A stretch of DNA of 64,000 nt from Biomphalaria glabrata (taxonomy: Eukaryota > Mollusca > Gastropoda > Planorbidae), in assembly GCF_947242115.1 (NCBI RefSeq), contig NC_074715.1:35578586-35642585 (forward strand), read 5' to 3'. Both the position numbers and the translations under genes were made by a program. Below are positions 10,601 through 20,500 of the stretch, in pieces (position 1 is the first letter of the stretch; every line of letters starts with the position of its first letter). Under the pieces are notes generated by a model that worked only from the letters and a program-made list of their open reading frames with translations, searched no databases and was not told the origin of the DNA.

Positions 10601-12952
10601 TACAAATTTTGAGCTTATTTTTTTTTCAGTTTAATCTAAGTGATTTTTTGAAAGCTTGGCAAGAAAGTGTTCCCCATGACATGAAAACATCTTTTTCACA
10701 AATACAAGTAAGTTCTTAAGAATTTGAAATGACACTTTCTTTTATAAAAAAAAAATTTTCCTTGATATTGGTATCTTACTCGGTAACCCAGTTAAGCTAA
10801 TATACAAGTCATTCAAAATCTAATTGTATTCTCATGGATAATTTAACCCAGTTAAGCTAATATATAAGTCATTCAAGATCTTATTGTATTCACCTGGATC
10901 TCTAAGTGTTATCAAACTATTTTCTAGATGTCTATAGAAAGAAACATTTTATAACTAATGTAGAGTAGAGATTACTAAACACAGAATTTATTTTTTAAGT
11001 AATGTGGTGACCAAATAAAAAAAAACTCAGCTGCTGATCCAAGAGTCTCAATTTTCATTTTATCACCAAGTGGTAAAAACACATATTTTTCCTCAAGTTT
11101 TAATTCTTATTTTCTGCACTGTGTAATTGGCAGCCAAAACCCTTTCACTCATCACAAAGAAATGTAAATTAGAATTCATTAGGCAACATAAATATATATT
11201 TGCATAGAGACTTCCATATATCATCCACTATTCCAAACGCTATTTTGATTTTCTTTATCTAGTAGCACTTAATATGTACCCTGACTTTTAAAAATGTTTT
11301 TACATTGCGATTTATCATGAAGGGCATGGCACTAATTGACAGAGATTCCAATCCAGAAGTTATTTGGTATTACAATGTTGATGACTTGCCAGAAGATATC
11401 AATGAAAGGTCAGTTTTTTAAACAATATGTATGCAATGAGTTCTTGTTAAAAAAAAAAAAAAAGAAGAAAAAAAGTTGAAAGAATGTAAATTTAAAATGA
11501 TAAATTTAAATAATGTGATTGTTTGTGTCACACTAGATGATAACTGTCACTTGGTAGATATTAGATCTAGTGACTCATCTGTTCCAATTTGTGTGATGGA
11601 GATCAAATTTAAATTATTTAATTTATTGAAACAGTAACATTTCTCTAGAGACACATTTATGAACTCTTCTAGTCTCCCCTTTTATATTTTTGAGTAATGT
11701 CTATATTTCAGGATATTTCTTATAATCTCCATATAGTTCTTTACTGGAGTCCTAGAAATTCTTATTTGAAGTAGGTGCAAGCTGTTTAAGTAATGCGTAC
11801 ATCAATAACAAGATTATTTAAAAACAAATATATTTACATCATCAAACATGAGTCTTTACCTTTCAAATATGTTCATTGAATCGCTGCTTTTTTAAGAAAA
11901 TTTGAGTTGATATAAGATTACCTGTTCATATAAGATTACCTGATATATACTAAAATTGTCGATAGACTGTCCTTAAAACTTCATTTCTTTATTAGTCTTC
12001 CATATGATCTTGTGGGCCATGATCACATATTGCTATGAATGAATATTGATTTTAAATTTTGGTGTTGTTAAAGAAAAATAGAATCCAGTTTATAAGAAAA
12101 ATATATCATAAGCTTATATAGCTATACAAATAATATTGTTACTATTATTTAGTATGACAATTCGAAGTGTATGCTTGTTGTTTCAGATTTGAAGTTTTAT
12201 TTGATGAAAAGAAAAGATGGTCCTTAGAAGAAATTACTCCATATGTAAGGTAATAGATTCTGTGTTTCTAATTCATATTAATTAGCATTTTGTTTGCCTG
12301 ATAAGTAAATTATAATACAATGATTAAGCTAAAAAGCTATTTAAAATGTTTCCTTTATCATGTTTATGTTTGCCTTGACTGTCAATCTTCAGTTTATCTT
12401 TGATATCAAACTGCCTCCTTAGAATAGTACATCGGTTATAGTGACTGGGTAGTGGTGGCTTGTTGCAATAAAAGGGAAGACAATTTCATTTCATACAAAT
12501 TAATAAGACCTGGTCTTTGACTCAGAAGATAATTAATATTATAAAGTATCAATTATTTAAATGCCATTATTGTTAGTGTCTCAAGATTTTGTAATTGCTG
12601 GTACTGAATGGTCAAAGTGCTTTAAGATTAATGTAGTCTCTGTGAGAAAAAAGGTTTTAAGATGTGATAAAAAAAAATGTGTTCGTACTGCTTGCAATAA
12701 AAAAAATTCTTTACTTGGCCTTTGGCCTTATTTCTTGCATGTCTTAATCTTTCTAATAGGCACATCAGAAATGTTTGTTTTTGCATATTTAAATGTTACT
12801 TTTCACAGTACTAACACAATTAAATTGCTGATATTATTTTGTCCAGAGATTTAACTGATGATAAAACAGATGTAGGGGCTTTGTTGACAAAATTTGCTAG
12901 AGCCTCAACACAAAATGGAATTAAAATGTTCAGTTCCAGAAAGACAAGTTAG
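1355..12952 (+). CDS. DSCC1: DSCC1: sister chromatid cohesion protein DCC1, 12 exons
   Basis: Subunit of the alternative clamp loader CTF18-RFC (with CTF8), which loads PCNA at forks in the nucleus and links replication to cohesion. Exons read: 1355-1389, 6410-6574, 8316-8481, 9151-9285, 9380-9470, 9949-10087, 10228-10298, 10406-10479, 10630-10707, 11323-11408, 12187-12249, 12847-12952 (stop TAG). The sum is 1209 nt, 402 residues, against 393 in human as I recall. All phases agree. Hallmarks: NYYELRPIKPKLKKLRALL then MENPY (exon 4), NACEIQGFWRLLDLEY (exons 5-6), FNLSDFLKAWQESVP (exon 9), GMALIDRDSNPEV and VDDLPEDINERF (exons 10-11), VGALLTKFARASTQNGIK near the C-terminus. Human DCC1 has the same order, ending in winged-helix domains that contact Pol epsilon. 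Exon 1 (MASEKRNGYKN) is the weakest part: it fits phase 2 and lies behind a promoter-like patch, but its donor GTTTTC is poor and intron 1 is 5 kb. Confidence 0.93.
2080..2215 (+). mobile_element. 3' end fragment of a CR1-like LINE
   Basis: AACATGCATGACTAGATG... followed by a TTTTGAAGTA(G/A)CGTCTGTATG segment and a GATAATAA-rich tail. The same 3' end occurs downstream of the LINE open frame at 49590-49650, and in reverse at 34547-34600 and 41620-41760. Only the untranslated 3' end remains here. Confidence 0.6.
2216..3770. other. DSCC1 intron 1, AT-rich, no recognised feature
   Basis: Very AT-rich sequence with T-runs. Two passages at 2650-2760 and 2830-2900 resemble each other (a loosely repeated ...CTTTGTAGCTTGGCGCACTC... 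type phrase), which may be the remains of an old duplication or element. I see no exon, RNA gene or intact repeat. Confidence 0.5.
3778..4300 (-). mobile_element. RTE-type LINE fragment, reverse-transcriptase C-terminus
   Basis: The minus strand from 4264 to 3788 stays open for 158 codons. It reads IYKTIIRPAAMYGSETWTL, ERKILRKIYGAIQDE, NHELYQLYEDPPIV, RLRWAGHLERM, GRRPKGRPRMRWIDDLEADL and LGVRAWRRKAQERSEWKDVL, ending HGL and stop. This is the classic C-terminal part of RTE-like endonuclease/reverse transcriptases. A short CATC repeat (3764-3779) lies at its 3' end. The endonuclease and polymerase core are absent, so this is a 5'-truncated dead copy in DSCC1 intron 1. Its openness over 158 codons suggests it is younger than the other LINE tails in the window. 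Confidence 0.9.
4629..4656. repeat. (TA)n microsatellite
   Basis: Uninterrupted TA dinucleotides in DSCC1 intron 1, flanked by AT-rich sequence. Confidence 0.9.
4800..5450. other. Second CTAG-rich stretch in DSCC1 intron 1
   Basis: Enriched in TCTAGA, TAGATATA and ATCTAGA words like 1280-2010, but interrupted at 4985-5280 by ordinary sequence. No coding signal. Confidence 0.5.
6704..7112 (+). repeat. AGCGGC repeat, first part of a composite repeat
   Basis: Starts TTTTTAGCGGCTCCCGAAAG, passes through a GTCCGTCCGT run and continues as an AT-rich body. It is nearly identical to 36093-36440, and both copies are followed directly by a tRNA-like SINE. It lies in DSCC1 intron 2. I cannot assign a superfamily: no terminal repeats and no coding capacity are visible. 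Confidence 0.8.
7113..7380 (+). mobile_element. tRNA-derived SINE (family 1)
   Basis: A-box-like GGTAGCTGAGC near 7122 and B box GGTTCGAATCC at 7165-7175 form a tRNA-like head. The body is GTGAAGACTGGGATTTTCAA... GGGGAAAAGTAAAGGCGGTTGGTCGTTGT, and the 3' end is CAAGGTCTGAAAGGGGAAC. Related copies: 9665-9900, 30835-31025, 36461-36700 and 48428-48705. Not a functional tRNA: the 3' half does not fold back onto the acceptor stem. Confidence 0.85.
7381..7646 (-). mobile_element. LINE family A tail, reverse orientation
   Basis: The minus strand reads HPNEIISKTNERSEWRKKVD then RSCVVPQRSSRSKDR and a stop. This is the extreme C-terminus of the same LINE family as 13490-13870, 39066-39480 and 42894-43500, which end VDKSCLVPQRSNRLRDR or similar. 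It is the third component of the composite repeat shared with 36700-36910. Confidence 0.8.
9665..9900 (+). mobile_element. Decayed SINE (family 1) in DSCC1 intron 5
   Basis: Weakened A box (GAGAGGTAAAGTGATTGGC) and B box (GTTCAAATTC, about 9710-9719), followed by GGTGAAGACTGGGATTTTAAA, a body with GGGAAAGTATAGACAGTTGGTCATTGT, and the 3' CAAGGTCTGAAAG. A C9/CA microsatellite at 9834-9862 has expanded inside it. More diverged than the 7113 copy. Confidence 0.75.
10784..10903. repeat. 60-bp tandem duplication in DSCC1 intron 9
   Basis: AACCCAGTTAAGCTAATATA... at 10786 recurs at 10846 with a period of exactly 60 bp and a few substitutions. It lies between exons 9 and 10 and affects no splice site. 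Confidence 0.8.
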
Positions 12953-13331
12953 TGGCTGTCACATAACACTGTGTTTGTTTAAACATTGAGATAAGATATT
13001 ATTTTGAAGATGTGAATGTAAACATATTTATTTCTGTAAAGCTGTTGATGTAAACATTGTTAGAGAAATGAATTCTTTGTGAACATTGTTAGACAAATGA
13101 ATTTCTTAAATGTGTTATTTACATTTCTAGAAAAACTAGTGTTTTTTTTGTCATATTACATTGGTCAGTTTGAGAACCACTTTATGAATCTTATTTGAAG
13201 CATGAAACCAAAGTGTACATTGCCAGCTCATTAGTTCTTATTACTGTTGTAATCATGAAACAAAATGAGAGCCAATACTTCCTTAATTTTTAAAGTGCCA
13301 TTGAGTCTATGATTTGTTTGATATTGCTTGA

Positions 13332-13341
13332 AATAAATAAA
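13332..13341 (+). terminator. DSCC1 polyadenylation signals
   Basis: Two overlapping AATAAA hexamers at 13332-13337 and 13336-13341, about 380 bp after the DSCC1 stop codon. A GT-rich stretch follows, as expected for cleavage and polyadenylation. Confidence 0.6.
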
Positions 13342-13489
13342 AATGTGTCAGTGCTACCTTGATTTGTTTATTTTCATGATTTTTCATTTACTTTTTTTTT
13401 TAATACACATCTTGATTGTTAACTAGAAATTCTGATTGACCTAAAAAAAAAAAAGAACTTAGCACTTACATTTTTGGCCATTGCACAAA

Positions 13490-13870
13490 AATCAGACTGA
13501 TGCGCTCCCTGTTCATGGCCACATCTTTATATGCTTGTGAGTCTTGGATGTTGACTGCAGAGCTAGATGGGATGATCCTAGCAATGGAATTGAGATGCTA
13601 CAGAGGATCCTTGGCATCACTTTCAAAGACCACATCACAAACCAAGAGATTAGATCCACGGGGCTCGCAAAGACCTTCCTTCAGGAAACAGTACCAGGAA
13701 AAAGAAGAATAGGCAGACAGAGAAAGCGATGGGAGGAAAACATAAAAGAATGGACGGGCCTACCATTGATAGAGGTTTTAAACAAGGCAAAAGACAGGGA
13801 GGAATGGAGAAATACGGTCGACAAATCTTGCTTGGTGCCCCAACGGTCCAACAGACTAAGGGATAGGTAA
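13490..13870 (+). mobile_element. LINE family A, reverse-transcriptase C-terminus
   Basis: Reads IRLMRSLFMATSLYACESW, then after a frame change EMLQRILGITFKDHITNQEI, GLAKTFLQETVPGKRRIGRQ, RKRWEENIKEWTGLPL, REEWRNTVDKSCLVPQRSNR and a stop. The order and motifs match the C-terminal domain of a metazoan non-LTR reverse transcriptase. The middle (the IGPHDDLLTIVKRRKLKWYGH portion seen in the 42.9 kb copy) is deleted here. Located 0.5 kb downstream of DSCC1. Confidence 0.88.
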
Positions 13871-13880
13871 AGGTAAAGTG

Positions 13881-13988
13881 CAGCCTGTGGGCTTGAGAAT
13901 TTGGTTGATTAGTGCAGCCTGTGGGCTTGAGAATTTGGTTGATTAGTGCAGCCTGTGGGCTTGAGAATTTGGGTGATTATTGCAGCCT
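13881..13988. repeat. 34-bp tandem repeat, 3 units plus a partial
   Basis: Units starting CAGCCTGTGGGCTTGAGAAT at 13881, 13915 and 13949, plus a fragment at 13983. It directly abuts the 3' end of the LINE tail, so it may have formed from the LINE terminus. Confidence 0.9.
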
Positions 13989-15146
13989 AAATTAGTTAAA
14001 TTCGTCTGCAAACTAAGTCAAGAAATATTTTTAAAATGCCAGCTAAAAAGGTGCTATGACTCTTTTTGAACTTGTAGTTTAAAATCAGACACCTTCAAGT
14101 TATGCCTATCCAGTTGTGTAGTGCTTTTGATAGTTTTATTATCATTTATGTATCAGAAGGTAAGTCTTTACTTACTAAAGAACCTATCAGAATTGCAATC
14201 CTATTTTTGTTTGGTACATTCTGGTTCTCTGACAAATTTTGTCGCAAATCAAAGAATAAGAGTTGACATCAAAAATTTTTGTATCATGTTAACATAACTC
14301 CCCATTCCTGTTGCCGTTTGGTTTCTACATTTCTCAGTCAGTTGTAATGTATTATAGTACATTTATAGAGCCCTTTTAAACTATAAACAACATTCCAATT
14401 TTGTTGAAAGACAAACAATTAAGAAGTTATGTTGTTTGCTTTGTAACAAAACATTTTCAATAAAATACTTTAGAATTTGATTAGGCCTACATCAAATCAT
14501 TAATGCATATACAATTTTCTTTATTTTGTTTTCTCTTATGTCTAGAGTATTAAGATTTAAACAAAAACATTTCTTGTATGACTTTTATCTTATTAATTTA
14601 TTGCTGCACTTCTATTTATATATAATTTAAAAAAAATAAATAAATGCACTACTACTAATAAATCAAGAACCTAATTAAGAATTTGTTTTACATCACCAAA
14701 TCTATATGCTAATATTAAGTAGACATTAATGCACTAACGTTATTATAATGTAGACATTGCAGCATTAATGTTATAATCTAAACATTCTTGTAATACAAAT
14801 ATTGTAATGATCACTTACAATGATAATATATTCACTAAGTAGCCTTTAAAAAGTTTTGTCACAAATATAAATATTAATGTACAAATTATAATTTCCTTTA
14901 AAAACCCAGCACATCGGCTACTAATTTAGTCATTCCTTTTTTTTTCTCGCGTTCTTTTGTATGGAGTCTGAATTGAACTGTGCAATGTTGACATATATAT
15001 TCAAATATCTTCCTACCCCAACACTGTGGTGTAACAGTTTCATGATAGTGTAGAGTAACGACAATTTAGTTTCTTTTGCAATATTTAACCACACAGCAAA
15101 ACTTCCAAATTATAAGTAAACATATGTTTGTGAGTTAAATTTCATA
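13989..15146. other. Intergenic, AT-rich, no recognised feature
   Basis: Between the DSCC1 downstream LINE tail and the 227-aa gene on the minus strand. It would include that gene's 3' untranslated region. A minus-strand AATAAA (TTTATT at 14597-14602) is present but far from the stop. No coding or RNA signal seen. Confidence 0.5.
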
Positions 15147-15266
15147 TCCAACTTTTATACTGCACTAAGTGTCACCACAGACTGTCACATCCAACTTTTA
15201 TCCTACAATGTCACCACAGGCTACGTCACATCCAACTTTTATCCTACACTAAGTGTTACCACAGAA
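15147..15266. repeat. Three units of 41-43 bp overlapping a stop codon
   Basis: TCCAACTTTTATNCTNCA begins at 15147, 15190 and 15231, each followed by (CTAAGT)GTCACCACAG and ACGTCACA-like sequence. The last unit contains the stop codon and final residues (VVTLSVG) of the 227-aa gene on the minus strand, so the repeat copies the end of that reading frame into its 3' untranslated region. Confidence 0.8.
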
Positions 15267-15922
15267 GAACCCAGACTATCCACACCGCTGGGTTTGGCAA
15301 TTTCGTGGCAGGTTTCAATGATCAACTTGGCGCGATGAAGTTTCCGCACGCGCCTGGGTGTCGTCTGCGCAATCTTTCGAACATTTCTCAAATCTTGTCG
15401 ACAACTTGTTGTCACAGGAACATCTTTGCGGTAGTTAGCAGATAGTTGAGGCACCCACAGCTCATATAAGAATCGAATGATTTCTCCCGATGTTGCCCGT
15501 TGGTTAGTTACAGGTGTTCCTCTGTACAGATCTGCCATTTCTTGTTTCTGCCTGGCTAGCTTCTGCGCAGCGTACTCAGCCTCACGCCTCTTCTTCTTCT
15601 TTCCTCGAAGAGGAGGAGCAGAGGCTCCTAGGCTTAAGAGCGAAGAGGAGCGACTCAACTGAGAGGCGGTCCTTGCGTTTTCTTTAGCCCCTTTGACTTT
15701 GACCGAGGCTGTGCTCGAGATCGACGAACTCCTAGCCCTCGCTGAATTGAAGCGGGAGTCGAGGATTTTGTTTCCATGGAGTTTCAGCTCATAGTTTGAC
15801 TTCTCTGCGGACGCGAGTGTTTTCGCTGCTGACTGACCCTCACTTGACTGGAAAGACGTCATGGCCTTAAGATTGATTAGTATTGCTGGCAAAGACTTCG
15901 TTTCTTTAATACCAGACGGCAT
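15239..15922 (-). CDS. Unrecognised intronless basic protein, 227 aa
   Basis: A single uninterrupted frame, noticeably richer in G+C than its surroundings. It starts at the first in-frame ATG (an in-frame TAA lies just upstream) and ends TAA. Residues 60-110 are rich in serine and alanine (ARARSSSISSTASVKVKG, SRSSSLLSLGASAPPL). At 108-113 a lysine/arginine cluster (GKKKKRRE) looks like a nuclear signal or basic patch, and 114-135 is a charged likely helix (AEYAAQKLARQKQEMADLYR). A more structured tail with RNVRKIAQTTPRRVRKLHRA follows. No signal peptide or membrane segment. I do not recognise the family. It could be a lineage-specific nuclear or cytoskeletal protein, or an expressed retrocopy. 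I favour a real gene because of length, composition and codon texture. Confidence 0.6.
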   Translation of the reverse strand: MPSGIKETKSLPAILINLKAMTSFQSSEGQSAAKTLASAEKSNYELKLHGNKILDSRFNSARARSSSISSTASVKVKGAKENARTASQLSRSSSLLSLGASAPPLRGKKKKRREAEYAAQKLARQKQEMADLYRGTPVTNQRATSGEIIRFLYELWVPQLSANYRKDVPVTTSCRQDLRNVRKIAQTTPRRVRKLHRAKLIIETCHEIAKPSGVDSLGSSVVTLSVG

Positions 15923-16380
15923 ATTGATTGCTTCTAGCCACTGTTATTGGTCTGACTTTTTTTTTCTTTTCCAGACTTGTTGATATACAGACCGATGTCT
16001 ATCTTCATTAACAATGCATATACTTATGCCTAAAGTTCACAAACTATTAATGCTACTATTGTCCTTTTAAAAAAGGTAATTTAAATCCCTCTCTTCCAAA
16101 CACATTCAGTTTAAACAATGCTTTGTTCGAATCGTTCTTTCCATGTATTTAAGTGACAGTATATCCTTTATCTCACTGACTAAGTCGAAATTGTTTGGTC
16201 TAGTATTGATCCAGCGTCGGTCTCACCCTTGTTTCCTTCGTGCTAACGGTGCATATCAGTGCAAAGCTATAGCGATCGTGAGGGTCGATACGAATATATT
16301 TCGTGATTCTTCGATTTCCTGCTGTACGAAAAATCCTGTCAAATGATCATCACTCACACAAATTTGCATTCACATGACGG
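15923..16380. other. Upstream region of the 227-aa gene
   Basis: Likely 5' untranslated region and promoter-proximal DNA for the minus-strand gene. Minus-strand sequence at about 16340-16205 reads open for some 46 codons (RIFRTAGNRRITKYIRIDP...) but lacks clear splice borders, so I do not call an exon. Confidence 0.4.
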
Positions 16381-16402
16381 TGACGTCAAAACTCGCGGGA
16401 AA
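16381..16402. promoter_or_regulatory. CRE palindrome next to an E2F-like site
   Basis: TGACGTCA (16381-16388) is a perfect cyclic-AMP response element. CGCGGGAAA (16394-16402) matches the E2F core. They lie 460 bp upstream of the start codon of the 227-aa gene, which is read away from them, and may be its core promoter. Confidence 0.45.
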
Positions 16403-16779
16403 ACGAACTAATCAATTTCTGTCATCGACAAATCTTTTTGTTCCTGTTAGCCGTTGGAGAGTTCCCTTCTTTGTCAATTTTTTTTTTTATTTTGAAATCG
16501 GTGACATGGGTGTTGAAATGTGAAGTTCTGCCTATTGTGTCTAGTGCTGCGATCTTTAATGGAAAGAAAAACAAAGGCATTTAATTTTGGTATAGGACTA
16601 ATTTAAAAATTAAAATTATATGTGATTCATGCTATAAGGCACTGTCTTTAGTCCCTAGTATAGTGTAATATTGTAGGCCTACTTGGTTAAGTAGATATAT
16701 ATCACATCTCATGCCTACAAAGCCGTTGTTTTACATTGTCTTTTCACCATCTGCGTCAGTCGGATGAAATAATTAAATT

Positions 16780-17082
16780 TTTAAAAAGAATGGATCATGA
16801 TTTTAAGAGCGTAGTAACGTCACTAGATAAACAAAACACATACATTTGTTAGTCTTATTCGTCTATAGTAGAAATCTTAAAAAAGACTAATCTACACAGA
16901 GTCCATTGATAACAAAATCAATGAAAGATATTGCTCCAGGAAATGTTCGTAAGGCTACTACATCGCAACAAGAAAACATTTTGAATTCGGTAGAAGAATG
17001 TTCTTGTTCGATCTCAGACATGTCAGTACGGGTACCAGAAAAAAAAAATAGTGTAGACCTATTAAATATATACTACAAATAA
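16780..17082 (+). mobile_element. Possible LINE ORF1 remnant with a 53-codon frame
   Basis: 16921-17082 encodes 53 residues beginning MKDIAPGNVRKATTSQQENI and ending LLNIYYK. Upstream, 16786-16850 reads FLKRMDHDFKSVVTSLDKQN before a stop. The charged, helical texture and the MDHDFKSVVTSLDKQN phrase suggest the coiled-coil ORF1 protein of a LINE rather than a host gene. I see no splice sites. An unrecognised host peptide is the alternative. Confidence 0.3.
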
Positions 17083-19980
17083 AACAAGGCCACAAATAAC
17101 AGGTAAACCCAGCAAACAGTTCAACACACATTCTGTTACTTTATGAGAACCATCGGATTCTATGATGACTCGATATTGTCCCAGGGACGCTACTAGAAAT
17201 ACATATACTTTGGTTCTGATTTATCCACAGTGTCTGCTGGTCTAATCCATTCCGTGACTTGTATGTTAAAACAATAAGACATGCGACAATCACTTTGTTG
17301 ACTTTATTGATCTCTCTTCAAGGCACATATGGCCTCAGGTAGACACGTCAGTGTGCCCAACACAAACACTTTTCTTTCTTTGTACCCTTTTATAGGACTG
17401 ATTGATGTCAACACTACAGAGAACAGAGTAACTCTACAACCCAATTGTCTCAGGTTTTCTCCCTTACTTCAATAAGCCTACTTGGGACTGTGTTCTGTCA
17501 AACAAGAGCACGAAGAATATATTCTAAGAAGGAAGCAAATATTGATTAGGTGCAATAATAAGTAACACAAAACAAGAGTCAAGTTGCCCTTTCAGAGCTT
17601 GCGATCTATAGGGTAGATGATAACCTTTAAAAAAAACAAGTACCAGTAACAAAAGAAAACTTTGTTTAGTAAAGACAATTCCTCTTTATGAAGCTGATGG
17701 CTTTTTGTAGAAGTAATTACCATACAATCAATAGCTGATGAATGATAGGTTTTTTAAAAATTTAAATTTTTACACCGCCCCAACCGTACCTCCCCCCCCC
17801 CCCTCGAAAAAAAAAAGCCTGGTTAAAAATCTCAAAATCCAACGAACTTTAGTTTGGTGATACCGAACAAGACATGGTTGTTGTGTATAAAAATACATTA
17901 GTCTAAACTCAGTGGCGTAGCAAGGTCCCGTGGGCCCAGGGTCTACGAATATCTCGCTTGGCCCCTCTCTCTCATCATCTGCATTGCTCAACGGGTCTAT
18001 TATCTCGTTTTGAATCAGTGGGACTTCACTTTTCTGTCAAATTTCAGTATTCATAGCTATTTTATTTTAGTGCACAGTAAGAAGGGAAAGGGAGATAAAA
18101 CAAAAAGAATAGAAGAAGATCGGAAAATATTTTGAAAAAGGACCTAAATAAACAAAATTAGTCATTCCAAAGGCTACTAATTGAAAGATTACTATTGCCA
18201 ACAAAAATAACAAATTTAATTCAATAATTATTTAACTTTATGATTAATGATAGGGCCTAAAAGTTGAAAAGCTTAAACATTAGAATTTACAATGCTAAAA
18301 AATGTGTACAAAATAGTCTTTACATTTATTTCAAACATATAAAAGATTATAGACAATGAACACTTATGTACCACAAAATAAGCTGGATACTTACAGATTT
18401 GCATCCCTTATGAAGATTCCCAATGAGTGCTTCCCAAAACAGTTGGGTCTTAAAGTAACTTTACTTAGCACTCTGATGTGGCAGAATGTGCATGGTTACC
18501 TGAAATACCGCTCCAATCCTTAGTCTTCGGAATCAAAGACAATGTCTCACTGTTACTACTAACCTGGTCTTCGCACTTCAAGAGGTGACCTCGGGCTCAA
18601 TTTGTAAAGCACTTATTGATGATGGTTATATTATCCTATCATGCAGTGTACTTTGTTCAAACTTTGTGTACATTAAAAAAAAAACAACAACAAAACGCGT
18701 ACACCTATCTATTCTTATCCTAGCCCACTCTACAGCACACTTAATTCTAATGTTAGCTACCCGTGTAACTTCTGAGCTCTCCACGCAACACTGAGCATTG
18801 TTGGATCCAATTGACTTAGCATTGATTAAAGTCTTTTAAGCATGAACAATTGCTATCATTCAACCCGAGAGCTAGTTAATCGAGGGCAGACCTACTAAAC
18901 CAGTACAAAACTAAGTTATACAAGAAATATGGGGGGTTTACATGGCCTATTATTTTCTAAAAGTTTATTACGATTTGATCAAACTTACAGCCAACTTTAG
19001 TTTCCCCCGAAAAGCACTTAGTTAGTTTTTTTTACTTGAGTTTATCCATATACTATCTACATTCAATACTTAAACTGAAAAAAATATCTTAGCTTCTTGG
19101 TGTGAATAGCCAACACCGTTAGCCTACTTGAAATAATTACAACACATCTATACATTTTTATTAGTCAGTAAAAAGGTTAAGCCCCTTGTGCTTACCCTCA
19201 TGTAAGAATGCAATGTATTTAATAGTGCTAAGTAGCTTTAAGAACATTCGAGTAACGACCCAAACATAAAAAAAAACACTTTTAGATAAGAATTCTGAAA
19301 GTACACCAAGAGCTCGCCTCCAAATTTTGTCCAGAAAACTTTCAACACATTTGTTTCAGCTTGTTGCACACAATGTGATACAAATCTCTCTTATCTAACT
19401 CTTCAGATTAGTTCGTTGTACTAAAGTATACACAGAGATTATCCTGTTAGATACATTTGTTTTAGGGGAGAGAGCTCAAGGTTGTTATGTATTGTCTTGA
19501 AGGTCTTGCATTACTTCCCATGGCTACGCAGACCTAACTCAACTGTGACCAATAGATTTTCACAGTCAAAGTCGATATTTTCCGAGGGTCGGTTTAAGTT
19601 GTCTTTTCACCATCTGCTCCTATCATCGGTGGTAGCTTTCCTTTTGAGTCTGAAATGTATGTCCAACATCCTTTGATATGAGTTCTTCAGCTATGTCCAA
19701 GAACAATTTTCTGTCAGCTGTTCTCCTTTATAAGGACAAGCTGACCGTGTTGAGGTGGTCAGTAAAATGTTTCGGTATGTGTGTGTGTGTGTAAAATTCT
19801 GTTACATTCTCCCCCCCCCCCCTTTTTTTCAATCTTTTTCTTATTTAAATCCCCTTTGGCATACAGTCGTTCCCAAGGAGCCCTACCCAGTGTCGTACAA
19901 TAGAGAGATCTAGTGCCTCTGCACTGTTCATGCCAGCATTCACCGGAACATTTATGAAACTTTGCAGGACAAACGCAAAA
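17083..19980. other. Intergenic, mostly featureless
   Basis: No convincing exon or RNA gene. It holds a C12 run (17791-17803) next to A10, one orphan transposon-like end at 17911, and a C11/T7 run at 19809-19827. The TGTG run at 19772-19791 and its surroundings are simple sequence. Confidence 0.5.
17909..17990 (+). mobile_element. Orphan DNA-transposon end (CAGTGGCGTAGC)
   Basis: CAGTGGCGTAGCAAGG at about 17911 resembles terminal inverted repeats of hAT-like elements, with a GGGCCCAGG stretch after it. I found no matching opposite end within several kb, so it is a fragment or chance. Confidence 0.3.
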
Positions 19981-20500
19981 ACAAAACACGTTTGCACCTG
20001 GAGGCCTTCATCAGTTACAAACAAAACACGTTTGCACCTGGAGGCCTTCATCAGTTACAAACAAAACACGTTTGCACCTGGAGGCCTTCATCAGTTACAA
20101 ACAAAACACGTTTGCACCTGGAGGCCTTCATCAGTTACAAACAAAACACGTTTGCACCACGAGGCCTTCATCAGTTACAAACAAAACACGTTTGCACCTG
20201 GAGGCCTTCATCAGTTACAAACAAAACACGTTTGTACCTGGAGGCCTTCATCAGTTACAAACAAAACACGTTTGCACCTGGAGGCCTTCATCAGTTACAA
20301 ACAAAACACGTTTGCACCTGGAGGCCTTCATCAGTTACAAACAAAACACGTTTGCACCTGGAGGCCTTCATCAGTTACAAACAAAACACGTTTGCACCTG
20401 GAGGCCTTCATCAGTTACAAACAAAACACGTTTGCACCTGGAGGCCTTCATCAGTTACAAACAAAACACCTTTGCACCACGAGGCCTTCATCAGTTACAA
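19981..20500. repeat. 40-bp minisatellite, 13 units
   Basis: Thirteen units starting ACAAAACACGTTTGCACC, exact 40-bp period, units nearly identical. Variants: CACCAC for CACCTG in the units at 20141 and 20461, TTTGTACC in the unit at 20221, and ACACC for ACACG in the last. Because 40 is not divisible by three, each frame runs through all three phases of the unit every 120 bp, and all three forward frames are open (149, 188 and 211 codons including flank). No promoter or splice context supports expression. Confidence 0.95.
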
